Position numbers and translations under genes: made by a program
Shown: positions 40,329-52,265 of the stretch, piece after piece
Layout: every line of letters begins with the position of its first letter
How positions within the stretch are numbered: the first letter of the stretch is position 1
Notes under the pieces: model-generated
Database searches by the model: none
What the model was told of the DNA's origin: nothing
The model's input: the letters and a program-made list of their open reading frames with translations, nothing else
Assembly (NCBI GenBank): GCA_963693285.1
Contig: OY848918.1
Span: forward strand, 372,001 to 436,000
Direction of reading: 5' to 3'
Source of the DNA: Xestospongia muta
Lineage: Eukaryota; Porifera; Demospongiae; Haplosclerida; Petrosiidae
DNA length: 64,000 bases

Positions 40329-40869
40329 ACCCCTTTTTAAATTACACAGGTAATAACACTGTGGTACAGGGTCCCTGAAGTCTTACTTGGTTCATCACGA
40401 TATTCTTGTCTCATTGATATGTGTAGTATAGCTTATATATTTGATGAAATGTCTAATAAAAAAACTTTTGTTTCCAGGAAACTCTGAAATTGATCAACTC
40501 TTCACAATTTTCAGGTTTATCAAACAGGTTTTATAAACTGGTTTAACTAGTTCCACTATAGGATTTTGGGCACACCTAATGATACAACATGACCTGTTTA
40601 TCAAACAGGTTTATCAAAAATCCTTATTTCAGTGAGTTAGACAAGTCAGGTCTATCTGATATATCACTTAAAGGTAACTATTATTTCTCTATAATTATAT
40701 ATGTAATGGATGTCTCTGGTAGGGAGTCAGAGTGAGGCTAAACTACTTTCAGATAATATATCAAAGTTACTTGCACAGTTAGATGGTTAGAGAGAGTCAC
40801 ACAGGTATAGAGCATCCTTATTTCAGTGATTTAGACAAGTCAGGTCTACCTGATACAGTGAAGTCTTAA
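39564..40869 (+). pseudogene. CDK1: CDK1-like pseudogene psi-5
   Basis: First exon MSIDYYTKIEKIREGTYGII (glycine loop damaged: GEG became REG), then [11 protein letters not shown], a frame break in VPSISY, and [20 protein letters not shown]. The HRD/DFG exon is deleted between about 40225 and 40250. [17 protein letters not shown] exon and two copies of the HPYFSDLDK end (one HPYFS-like piece at 40620-40650, one at 40812-40869) follow. A (CT)25 tract lies at 40274-40324. It lies 200 bp upstream of K5. Confidence 0.83.
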
Positions 40870-41075
40870 GAAGATGTTATACAGTACTATTTTATGTCTC
40901 ATTAACTGTATACTGTATTAACACACACTAATACATGTGAATGGAATAAGTTCTAATAAATAAAATGACTTGTATATTCTAAGATTACTTGTTTTATGAT
41001 GGAACTTGTAAGTAGTGAGTTGTCCTCAATTAAAATAAGTGAGAGGTTCTTATTAAGGGCGTGTCTGTAGAAAAG

Positions 41076-41244
41076 ATGGCTACATCTAGATCAGGTTTGA
41101 CTACATTATTATAATAGTTATCTATTGTTATGTGTGTGTGTGTCATGTTCTACAGATTATTATGTACCTACAAAGAGGTATGATCACTCCACACATATAG
41201 TGGGTGACTACCTCTACATGTGGGGTGGTGATATAGATGGTCTA
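41076..41244 (+). pseudogene. K5: kelch gene truncated at a rearrangement junction
   Basis: Exon 1 (MATSRS, 41076-41094) and the first 90 bp of exon 2 from 41156 (DYYVPTKRYDHSTHIVGD, YLYMWGGDIDGL). At about 41241-41246 the sequence changes into the antisense of an EGFR-like gene's TM exon. The reading frame runs on only to a stop at 41374-41376. Its loop residues (YD before HS, D after GG) differ again from K2-K4. Confidence 0.92.
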
Positions 41245-44215
41245 CCTTTATTTCTTACACATTGTAAGATCACCACAACAATTAAGATACCAATAATAAT
41301 TATTAAAAAGGTGCTACTAATAATAGCAGCAATAACTCCAGAACTTAGTCCTAATAATAGAACAGATAACTACTAACAATAGTATTAGATTTAGTTATAA
41401 TTTGTTATAGTGGGTATGGCTGTAACAGATAATGGAATAATGAGAGCATATGCTATGCTATTGTATATAATATAGTTACTGAGTATTTTATTAACAAACC
41501 TACCTAATCCTTCAGGATTTGTTACAGTGGGTGTGGCTGATACTGAAACTATCACCATGGCAGTTGATAGTTCTACAGTTCTATCATTTGTAATAGTACT
41601 AGAGAATATTCCATCAAGACATTGTCCACTATTAAGTAAATTAGTACAGTTTCCACATCTTGTTGGACCCTGTATACAGTTTTAGCATATCAAGTATAAT
41701 GTAATAAGATCATGACAAGTTAGGTATTGTTCTTAGTAACTTACCTCTCCATAACATGATCCATTACAAGAGAAATGACACTGTTCACATGTACTATCAT
41801 TAACATATAAATAACTAATGAGGGAGAGAGAGGTTACTACCAGTATTACATATTATAGAACTTACATTCCTAATGTATTAAAGTCATCACATGTTGGGAC
41901 ACACTGTCCTTGATAAATATAGTTCTTACAATAATCACATTGTGTGTTTTTAGGTCCCCAACACCATCCTTGTTCAGTAGAACATTCATCATGACATGTT
42001 AGGTTAGCTAACACTAAAGAAACAAACAGTTATCATTAAATGTAACAGTATGACAATATCTGTAATATAATATCAATTAAATAATTGTGATAAATATTCT
42101 TACCACACTCTTCTTCAGGTCTCCTATAGTCATTATTTGGTATACAGATATCTACAAAACTGTCAGTGATGTAGCTACTTAAATTCCCAATATAACATAA
42201 TGATGGATTATCAATTAGTTGAATGCCTCCATTTTCAATTCTCTCCAGTGATGACAAGTCTAGACTCACTAAATCTGTCCCCTCAATAAATACAGTATAT
42301 TTGATCATCTCTTCAGTTCCATTACATGAGAAAGATAACACTTGAAATGGATCTGAGCCAATTACTCTCAAATTAGAGAGATATGAAAAATTTTGTTTGT
42401 TGAAGAGTTCAATTGTAAGTGAACCACGAATTTCTTGAATATCCTTAAGTCTCTCTAACTCAGATGGGCTATGTGAAAGAAAGATCACTCAAATTAAACT
42501 AGATTATGTCAAAACTCACTCATCATCAACTCCCACATTTCCAATTCTCAATGATCCAGTAATGAGATTACAACCAGTAAAGTCAACATCAGTGAATGTA
42601 GAGCCTCCAGTACATTCTAAAATTAAAACACATTATAGATGAAATAAACATTACTCAATGATTATAATAATAGAAACCTAGTTAGGACAGCAGAACAATT
42701 AGCATTTATTTTAAATTTGGATACAGACTTGTATAAATTATTCTAAATGCATGTTTAACACCTTTTGGACATGGTCCATTACAGTCAATACATTGTTGAG
42801 TTCCATTAGCTGTAGTCACAGACATATAGTTTATAGGACATGACTCTACACATAGGTCGTTTAACTCAAACAGATTACCTATCAATATATATGACAATTT
42901 TAGTATGAATTGAAGTCAGGAACATTTACTTGGACAGCTTTTAACACATACAGGACCAGATGTGAACTTAAAATTTGGATTTGATATAATCATATTAGAG
43001 GCACGGTCATATATATTCCGTGGAGGACACAGTTTACGACAAACTCCACCATCACGTACATTTTTACAAGCCTATTAATAAAATAATAGTATGTATATCA
43101 CTACTCTCTACTACTAACCTGACATTGATCATTGTTACCACCAGTACATCCTGCAGCACATTCAAAATGACAACATTGAATAGCCTGATCAATTTTATGA
43201 CAACGATTATCACAGTGACAATCAGATGTTACTAAAATGAAAATAATGATCTTAACAATAAGATGTACATATATCATAATATCTGTGAGGTAAATACGAT
43301 TCCTTGCAGATTGATATGGTAGTGTGTTAAAGTTCAAGAGCTCACATGTTTGACAACATTCTGTTGAGTTATTACACCAACAGTAGCCAGAGGAACAACC
43401 AATATTACTACACATAGGATAGTCTGTAAATATAAGATTTTGCTGCTATCACAATAGATAACATAACTTACCATCATTAGTACATCCAGTAGTCCTAATA
43501 TTAATTGAAGCATTAAGAGAGGAAGTTATATCTGTCCAACTAACATTTTGAACATTACACAATGAAGGTGTGTTAGATAGTCCTCTTAAGAATACACCAC
43601 CTTGAGTGATCTCTTTCAATTGTGGCATATATAATGTACCAATATCAGAGTTAGATACAATAAGTGAATAATCCTCTGGCCCAACAGTAAATCTGGTATT
43701 TCCTCGTATTATCCTCAAATTGGGAAGAGAAAGTCTTGATATTGGAGATATACGTCGAAGATAAACGAAGCCACTAATTTCTCTAGTATAATATAGAAAT
43801 GAGAAGTTACTATCTGGTATTGGTGTGTTGTCATAGAAACTAGATGGTATCTCAATGTGTACATTATGTTGAATGTAACGACAGCCACAAAATTGATCAT
43901 AAGCATCTTGTAATATGGCAGCTGCAGAATTACCACTAGCTCTTTCATTATTATTATGTCCAATACAAATACCATCTGTAGAATTAAGTGAAACAGTTGA
44001 AATTTGAAATGAACTACTTGAAAATGGTCTCATCACTAGTGAGGAGTAAATAACTTATGATTTCATTTATGTATGTCATATACAAAACCAAGTGAGAGGC
44101 TCCAGTCATATAATATCAATTATACCTCCAATCCATGTCCCTATTATGCCATACATATCAGTATAAAAATAGCTTATATTTTTGCTGACATTAATGGACA
44201 TGCTAAACTAGAACC

Positions 44216-44246
<31 letters not shown>

Positions 44247-45140
44247 AGTATGTACATGTAGTAGATATAATAAGGAGCCACAAACTAGTCTTTGTACATT
44301 AATTAAAGCCACAAAGAAGAGATTACAACAAAACATGTGTAATTAACTGATAGTCATCATTGATTATATACTAGTTCTAGTTTACAATGTATGTGTCCTA
44401 ACATGTTAACATAAAAATGACTTCTATTTTTTAAAAGAAATCATTTGACCATATTATAATAATAATGATATTATTGATGATTTGGTAAGTGATAAATTAA
44501 TTAAAATAAAATGATTATCAGTATATTAATCTCCTGTTATTATAAATAGACTTTCATTATATAATGAATAAATTCAGAGTACATATCATGTGATGCTCAT
44601 TATATGGAATGCATAGAATGTATGATTTTGTCTAAGAAACTGCACAATATTCCATAAAATATGATATATATTTTTAAACAATCAGTTGTTGTGTGAGTTC
44701 AATACTGGTAAAGAAATAAACATAGCTGGTACTTGAACTTTGTAATTGTTGTATCAACACTACTATAGTTGATATTTAATGTATGTTTTTCATTTAATCA
44801 ATACAGTGACTAGTCAAATTGTTATCTTAGCAGATAAAATGTTTATTTGGAAACTGTAGATAATATGTTAATTAAAATTACATTTCAACTATATAATTAC
44901 ATATATATGTTATAGTCAATAAAATAAGCTGATCAGAAGTCTATACGTACTAAACTAGCTATATATTGTATACTTATATATTCACTAGATCTAGAAATAA
45001 ATACTAGTAATTTATTATCACAGATAATAATACAGTTAATTTTTACCTCCTTTGTCTGGACAATTTGGAGGATCCAAAGTCACTGATATGGATACAAGAA
45101 GGAGTGCACAAAAATAATAGAGAATTAGACGCCGAGTCAT
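41245..45140 (-). CDS. EGFR-like ectodomain receptor copy A, tail lost at the junction
   Basis: Minus strand. Signal peptide exon at 45140 (MTRRLILYYFCALLLVSISV), a long first intron (44040-45040), then the L1 exon at 44036-43470 (LRIIRGNTRF, SDIGTLYMPQLKEI, CNVQNVSWTDI). Next come furin-like Cys exons (CSSGYCWC, CCHFECAAGCTGGNNDQC, GGVCRKLCPPR, CVESCPINYMSV), the L2 exon (LERLKDIQEIRGSLTIELFN, DLSSLERIENGGIQL), a second Cys region (EQGWCWGPKNTQCDYC, CHFSCNGSC) and a TM exon (GVIAAIISSTFLIIIIGIL, ILQCVRNK). The order L1-Cys-L2-Cys-TM and the motifs match EGFR/ErbB ectodomains. No kinase domain is present. The cytoplasmic tail exon found in copies C and D is missing: the gene ends at the K5 breakpoint just past the TM exon. 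Confidence 0.88.
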
Positions 45141-45897
45141 GATGGTTTACTGAAACAGTGAACGCCCAACATAATTTACAAGTAATGTCATTCGTTAAAA
45201 TATTTCATGTAATAACTTCGTCATACCATATATGGTCATACTGATATTCCCATAAACCAATAAATAATCGTTTTTACTTGAAGTGTTATAAATAAACTTT
45301 TCCAGTATAATAACACAATGTAAGAGTGAAACTAATAACAATTAAAAATGTAACGCAATATAACTCAAACATATTTACTGTTGACAGTTAAATACCAGGG
45401 ACTCCACTCTCAGTTATGTCAATATTCCTAACATTAATTGGATCAGAGTAATACAATCAAACATCATATGAGTATATAATATTGAGATCTTTTGGCAGAT
45501 ATTAAAAATACAATTATTATAATTGTAGTTGTATGAAGAAACTCATTCCATTGTTATTAATAAACATAAAAATCAATATTAATAATTCATATAACATCAT
45601 TGATATACATCAGTACTATCTTATATATATGTGTGTGCGTGTGTGATCTGATTTGCAATAAGGGATCACTTCTGTCAGAACGTTCTGGACGAGTTTTATG
45701 AAAAAAAAACACTATTAAAAACTCTTCAAAAACTGTTTTGTATACATACATGCAGTTAGCATGAACAATTGTGAATATATAGCAACTGTATGCATACAAG
45801 ACTGTTTTTTGAGACTTTTTAACACTTGTCCTTTGATAAACCACATCAAAAATGTTTTGCCAGAAGTGGTCCCTTATTGTAAATCAGGTTACACACA

Positions 45898-45953
45898 TGC
45901 ACACACACACACACACACACATACAGACACACATACACACACATATATATATA
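45898..45953. repeat. (AC)n/(TA)n microsatellite
   Basis: ACACACAC runs with ATACAGAC interruptions and a TATATA end. The equivalent tract in the next unit is at 51551-51612. Confidence 0.9.
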
Positions 45954-46029
45954 TGTTATTAGAGATTAGAGAACTAGATTTGGACATAACTAATAACTAA
46001 TGGATGATAACAATAGAAATCCTAAGTTG

Positions 46030-46390
46030 AATACTCTTGTTTGTCCAGATGGTCCAAATAGTATTTGTGAGAGATCAAACTTATTGGTAAAATGTAGTAT
46101 ATTAACTTTAGTATATTAAATTTAGAATGACATCTCCAATAGCTGTGATTTTACCCACTAGGTCTACTGAGGATGCTAACTCACTAGAAATATTATAATC
46201 AGTTGTACGTTCCATAGCATCTGTTGATCTCTTGACTAACTATCTTGTTTGTATTTGTCTATTTTTTTACTAACCACCTCACATAAAGAGATACGTTGAG
46301 TGTTCCTTCCTCAACTAAAGTATAGGCTGGTCCACTATTAGTACTAGGAATAGTTGTGTACTGTCCATTGTTTGTCGTTTGCAAATAATT
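46030..46390 (-). pseudogene. Surface-protein N-terminal exons (unit A/B spacer)
   Basis: Exon-like minus-strand pieces NGQYTTIPSTNSGPAYTLVE (with EEGTLNVSLY) and STDAMERTTDYNISSELASS (with VDLVGKITAIGDVI), then a stop at NLIY. The same two exons precede an Ig exon at 57188-57890. Here the Ig exon and the rest are missing, and the Cys of SLYCE is lost. Family not recognised. Confidence 0.5.
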
Positions 46391-46599
46391 AATTATGCAA
46401 ATTGACGTGGGTGTTGGTATTTATTAATGAACAGCAATCCAGAAAAAATAATGTCATGAGTTTGAATATGAAGAGATAATTCTTATTATAAAATAGAAAT
46501 TGTATAAGTAATATTCACCATAGATAATACATATCTAATACATCATAATACATTCTACTTTAATATCTATGTATAACAATAGACAATTAATTATTATAT

Positions 46600-49500
46600 C
46601 TAATCATCATCATTGTTATCACTATTATCACTAATAGTTTCATAAAGACTGTTTGATCTATCTTCAATTGTCTCATAAATGTGAGGTAGTTCTGGTAATT
46701 TTGTAATATGGCAGCTGCTGAATTACCACTAGCTCTCTCATTATTATTATGTTATTACAAAAGCTAGTATATGCTATATTCTCTGACAATGTAATTGGTT
46801 CTGTAAGGTTAGTTATACCAGTAATGTTGAGTTGTTGATTACTCCTTGATCCTATAACAATATATTATATGATGACATATTGTCTTAATATATCTTACCT
46901 TTATTTCTTATACATTGTAAGATCACCACAACAATTAAGATACCAATAATAATTATTAAAAAGGTGCTACTAATAATAGCAGCAATAACTCCAGAGCTTA
47001 GTCCTAATAATAGAACAGATAACTATTAGTAGATTTATTTATAATTTGTTATAGTGGGTATGACTGTAACAGATAATGGGGTAATAATGAGAACATATAC
47101 TAGTCAATACTATTGTATATAATATAGTTACTAAGTATTTTATTAACAAACCTACCTAATCCTTCAGGATTTGTTATAGTGGGTGTGGCTGATATTAGAA
47201 CTATCACTGTGGTGGTTGATAGTCCTACAGTTATATCATTTGTAATAGTACTAGAGAATATTCCATCAAGACATTGTCCACTATTAAGTAAATTAGTACA
47301 GTTTCCACATCTTGTTGGACCCTGTATACAGTTTTAGCATATCAAGTGTAATGTAATAAGATCATGACAAGTTAGGTATTACTCTTAGTAGCATATTAAC
47401 TTACCTCTCCATAACACAATCCATTACAAGAGAAATGACACCGTTCACATGTACTATCATTAACATATAAATAACTAATGAGAGAGAGAGAGAGGTTACT
47501 ACCAGTATTACATATTATAAAACTTACATTCCTAATGTATTAAAGTCATCACATGTTGGGACACACTGTCCTTGATAAATATAGTTCTTACAATAATCAC
47601 ATTGTGTATTATTAGGTCCCCAACACCATCCTTGTTCAGTAGAACATTCATCATGACATGTTAGGTTAGCTAACACTAAAGAAACAAACAGTTATCATTA
47701 AATGTAATAGTATAACAATATCTGTATATATAATATCAATTAAATAATTGTGATAAATCTTCTTACCACACTCTTCTTCAGGTCTCCTATAGTCATTATC
47801 TGGTATACAGATATCTACAGAACTGTCAGTGATGTAGCTACTTAAATTCCCAATATAACATAATGATGGATTATCAATTAGTTGAATGCCTCTATTTTCA
47901 ATTCTCTCCAGTGATGACAAGTCTAGACTCACTAAATCTGTCCCCTCAATAAATACAGTGTATTTGATCATCTCCTCAGTTCCATTACATGAGAAAGATA
48001 ACACTTGAGATGGATCTGAACCAATTACTTTCAAATTAGAGAGATATAAAAAATTTTGTTTGTTGAAGAGTTCAATTGTAAGTGAACCACGAATTTCTTG
48101 AATATCCTTAAGTCTCTCTAACTCAGATGGGCTATGTGAAAAAAAGATCACTAAAATTAAACTAGATTATGTCAAAACTCACTCATCATCAACTCCCACA
48201 TTTCCAATTCTCAATGATCCAGTAATGAGATTACAACCAGTAAAGTCAACATCAGTGAATGTAGAGCCTCCAGTACATTCTAAAATTAAAACACATTATA
48301 GATGAAATAAACATTACTCAATGATTATAATAATAGAAACCTAGTTAGGACAGCAGAACAATTAGCATTTATTTTAAATTTGGATACAGACTTGTATAAA
48401 TTATTCTAAATGCATGTTTAACACCTTTTGGACATGGTCCATTACAGTCAATACATTGTTGAGTTCCATTAGCTGTAGTCACAGACATATAGTTTATAGG
48501 ACATGACTCTACACATAGGTCTTTTAACTCAAACAGATTATCTATTAATATATATGACAATTGTAGTATGAATTGAAGTCAGGAACATTTACTTGGACAA
48601 CTTTTATCACATACAGGACAAGATGTGAACTTAAAATTTGGATTTGATATAATCATATTAGAGGCACGGTCATATATATTGCGTGGAGGACACAGTTTAC
48701 GACAAACTCCACCATCACGTACATTTTTACAAGCCTATTAATAAAATAATTGTATGTACATCACTACTCTCTACTACTGACCTGACATTGATCATTGTTA
48801 CCACCAGTACATCCTGCAGCACATTCAAAATGACAACATTGAATAGCCTGATCAATTTTCTGACAACGATTATCACAGTGACAATCAGATGTTACTAAAA
48901 TGAAAATAATGATCTTAAAAATAAGATGTACACATATCATAATATCTGTGAGGTAAATACGATTCCTTGCTGATTGATATGGTAGTTTGTTAAAGTTTAA
49001 TAGCTCACATGTTTGACAACATTCTGTTGAGTCATTACACCAACAGTAGCCAGAGGAACAACCAATATTACTACACATAGGATAGTCTGTAAATATAAAA
49101 TCATGTTGTTATCACAACAGATAACATAACTTACCATCATTAGTACATCCAGTAGTCCTAATATTAATTGAAGCATTAAGAGAGGAAGTTATATCTGTCC
49201 AACTAACATTTTGAACATTACACAATGAAGGTGTGTTAGATAGTCCACTTAAGAATACACCACCTTGTGTGATCTCTTTCAATTGTGGCATATATAATGT
49301 ACCAATATCAGAGTTAGCTACAATAAGTGAATACTCCTCTGAGCTAATAGTAAATCTGGTATTTCCTCGTATTATTTTTAAATTGGGAAGAGAGAGTCTT
49401 GATATTGGAGATATACGTCGAAGATAAATGAAGCCACTAATCTCTCTAGTATAATATAGAAATGAGAAGTTACTATCTGGTATTGGTGTGTTGTCATAGA

Positions 49501-50797
49501 AACTAGATGGTATCTCAATGTGTACATTATGTTGAATGTAACGACAGCCACAAAATTGATCATAAGCATCTTGTAATATGGCAGCTGCAGAATTACCACT
49601 AGCTCTTTCATTATTATTATGTCCAATACAAATACCATCTGTAGAATTAAGTGAAACAGTTGAAATTTGAAATGAACTACTTGAAAATGGTCTCATCACT
49701 AGTGAGGAGTAAATAACTTATGATTTCATTAATGTATGTCATATACAAAACCAAGTGAGAGGCTCCAGTCATATAATATCAATTATACCTCCAATCCATG
49801 TCCCTATTATGCCATACATATCAGTATAAAAATAGCTTATATTTTTGCTGACATTAATGGACATGCTAAACTAGAACCAATATATATATATATATACTAT
49901 ATATATATATATAGTATGTACATGTAGTAGATATAATAAGGAGCCACAAACTAGTCTTTGTACATTAATTAAAGCCACAAAGAAGAGATTACAACAAAAC
50001 ATGTGTAATTAACTGATAGTCATCATTGATTATATACTAGTTCTAGTTTACAATGTATGTGTCCTAACATGTTAACATAAAAATGACTTCTATTTTTTAA
50101 AAGAAATCATTTGACCATATTATTATAATAATGATATTATTGATGATTTGGTAAGTGATAAATTAATTAAAATAAAATGATTATCAGTATATTAATCTCT
50201 TGTTATTATAAATAGACTTTCATAATATAATGAATAAATTCAGAGCACATATCATGTGATGGTCATTATATGGAATGCATAGAATGTATGATTTTGTCTA
50301 AGAAACTGCACAATATTCCATAAAATATGATATATATTTTTAAACAATCAGTTGTTATGTGAGTTCAATACTGGAAAGGAAATACACATAGCTGGTACTT
50401 GAAATTTGTAATTGTTGTATCAACACTACTATAGTTGATATTGAATGTATGTTTTTCATTTAATCAATACAGTGACTAGTCAAATTGTTATCTTAGCAGA
50501 TAAAATGTTTATTTGGAAACTGTAGATAATATGTTAATTAAAATTACATTTCAACTATATATATTATATATAAAGTCAATAAAATAAGCTGATCAGAAGT
50601 CTATATATACTAAACTAGCTATATATTGTATTATTATATATTCACTAGATCTAGAAATAAATACTAATAATTTATTATCACAGATAATAATACAGTTAAT
50701 TTTTACCTCCTTTGTCTGGACAATTTGGAGGATCCAAAGCCACTGATATAGATACAAGAAGTGTACAAAAATAATAGAAAATTAGCTGCTGAATCAT
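46600..50797 (-). CDS. EGFR-like receptor copy B, tail frameshifted
   Basis: Signal peptide from 50797 (MIQQLIFYYFCTLLVSISVA), L1 exon 49699-49130, Cys exons (CCHFECAAGCTGG; LCPPRN; CVESCPINYM), L2 exon 48135-47770 (EIRGSLTIELFNKQNFLYLS) and a TM exon at about 46910-47010. The tail exon starts GSRSNQQLNITGITN as in copies C and D. After TSSA-equivalent codons it contains about 67 bp that match the L1 exon (HNNNERASGNSAAAILQ, source 49570-49622), which shifts the frame and gives a stop at 46673-46675. The tyrosine motif codons remain downstream but out of frame, and the original end has TAG at 46600-46602. No kinase. Confidence 0.85.
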
Positions 50798-51550
50798 GAT
50801 GGTTTACTGAAACAATAGACTCACAACATAATTTACAAGTAACATCATTCGCTAAAATATTTCATGTAATGACTTTGTCATACCATATATGGTCATATTG
50901 ATAATGTTATTTTTGTGTAGACCGGTAAGTAATCGTTTTTACTTGAAGTGTTATAAATAAACTTTTCCAGTATAATAACACAATGTAAGAGTGAAACTTA
51001 TAACAATTAAAAATGTAATGCAATATAACTCAAACATATTTACTGTTGACAGTGAAATATTAGGGACTCCACTCTCAGTTATGTCAATATTCCTAACATT
51101 AACTGGATCAGAGTAATCCAATAAAACATCATATGAGTATATAATATTGAGATCTTTTGGCAGATATTAAAAATACAATTATTATAATTGTAGTTGTATA
51201 AAGAAACTCATTCCATTGATATTAATAAACATAAAAATCAATATTAATAACATCATTGATATACATCAGTACTATCTTGTATATGTGTGTGTGCGTGTGT
51301 GACGACCTGATCTGATTTGCAATATGGGATCACTTCTGTCAGAACATTCTGGACGTGATTTATGAAAAAACACTATTAAAAACTCTTCAAAAACTGTTTT
51401 GTATACATACATGCAAATACCATGAACAGTTGTGAATATATAGCAACTGTATGTATACAAAACTGTTTTTTGAGACTTTTTAACAGTTGTCCTTTGATAA
51501 GCCACATCACAAATGTTTTGACAGAAGTGGTCCCTTATTGTAAATCAAGT

Positions 51551-51612
51551 CACACACATGCACACACACACACACACACACATAGACACACATACACACA
51601 CATATATATATA
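51551..51612. repeat. (AC)n/(TA)n microsatellite, second unit
   Basis: Equivalent to 45898-45953, with similar interruptions. Confidence 0.9.
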
Positions 51613-51679
51613 TGTTATTAGAGATTAGAGAACTAGATTTAGACATAACTAATAACTAATGTATGATAACAATAGGAAT

Positions 51680-52075
51680 CCTAAGTTGAATACTCTTGTT
51701 TGTCCAGATGGTCCAAATAGTATTTGTGAGAGATCAAACTTATTGGTAAAATGTAGTATATTAACTCAGTCTTATATGTAACATTAAAACCTAGTATGAC
51801 ATCTCCAATAGCTGTGATTTTACCCACTAGGTCAACTGAGGATGCTAACTCACTAGAAATATTATATTCAGTTGTAAGTTCCATAGCATCTGTTGATCTC
51901 TTGACTAACTATCTTGTTTCTACTTGTATATTCTTACTAATCATCTCACAATAAAGAGATACGTTGAGTGTTCCTTCCTCAACTAAAGTAAAGGCTGGTC
52001 CACTATTAGTACTAGTAATAGTTATGTGCTGTCCATTGTTTGTCGTTTGCAAATAATTAATTATTCAAATTGACG
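51680..52075 (-). pseudogene. Surface-protein N-terminal exons (unit B/C spacer)
   Basis: Minus-strand TNSGPAYTLVEEGTLNVSLY at about 52020-51960, STDAMELTTEYNISSELASS with VDLVGKITAIGDVILGFNV at about 51895-51780, and FDLSQILFGPSGQTRVFNL near 51740-51680. It is better preserved than the copy at 46030 but again without the Ig exon. Beta-rich and probably extracellular; family unknown. Confidence 0.5.
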
Positions 52076-52265
52076 TGGGTGTTGGTATGTATTAATGAAC
52101 AGCACTCCATAAAGAATAATGTTATGAGTTTGAATATGAAGAGACAATTTTTATTATAAAATAGAAATTGTATAAGTAATGTTACTATAGATAATATATA
52201 TCTATACAAGTACATCATAATACCTTCTACTTTAATATCTATATATAACAATAGACAATTAATTA

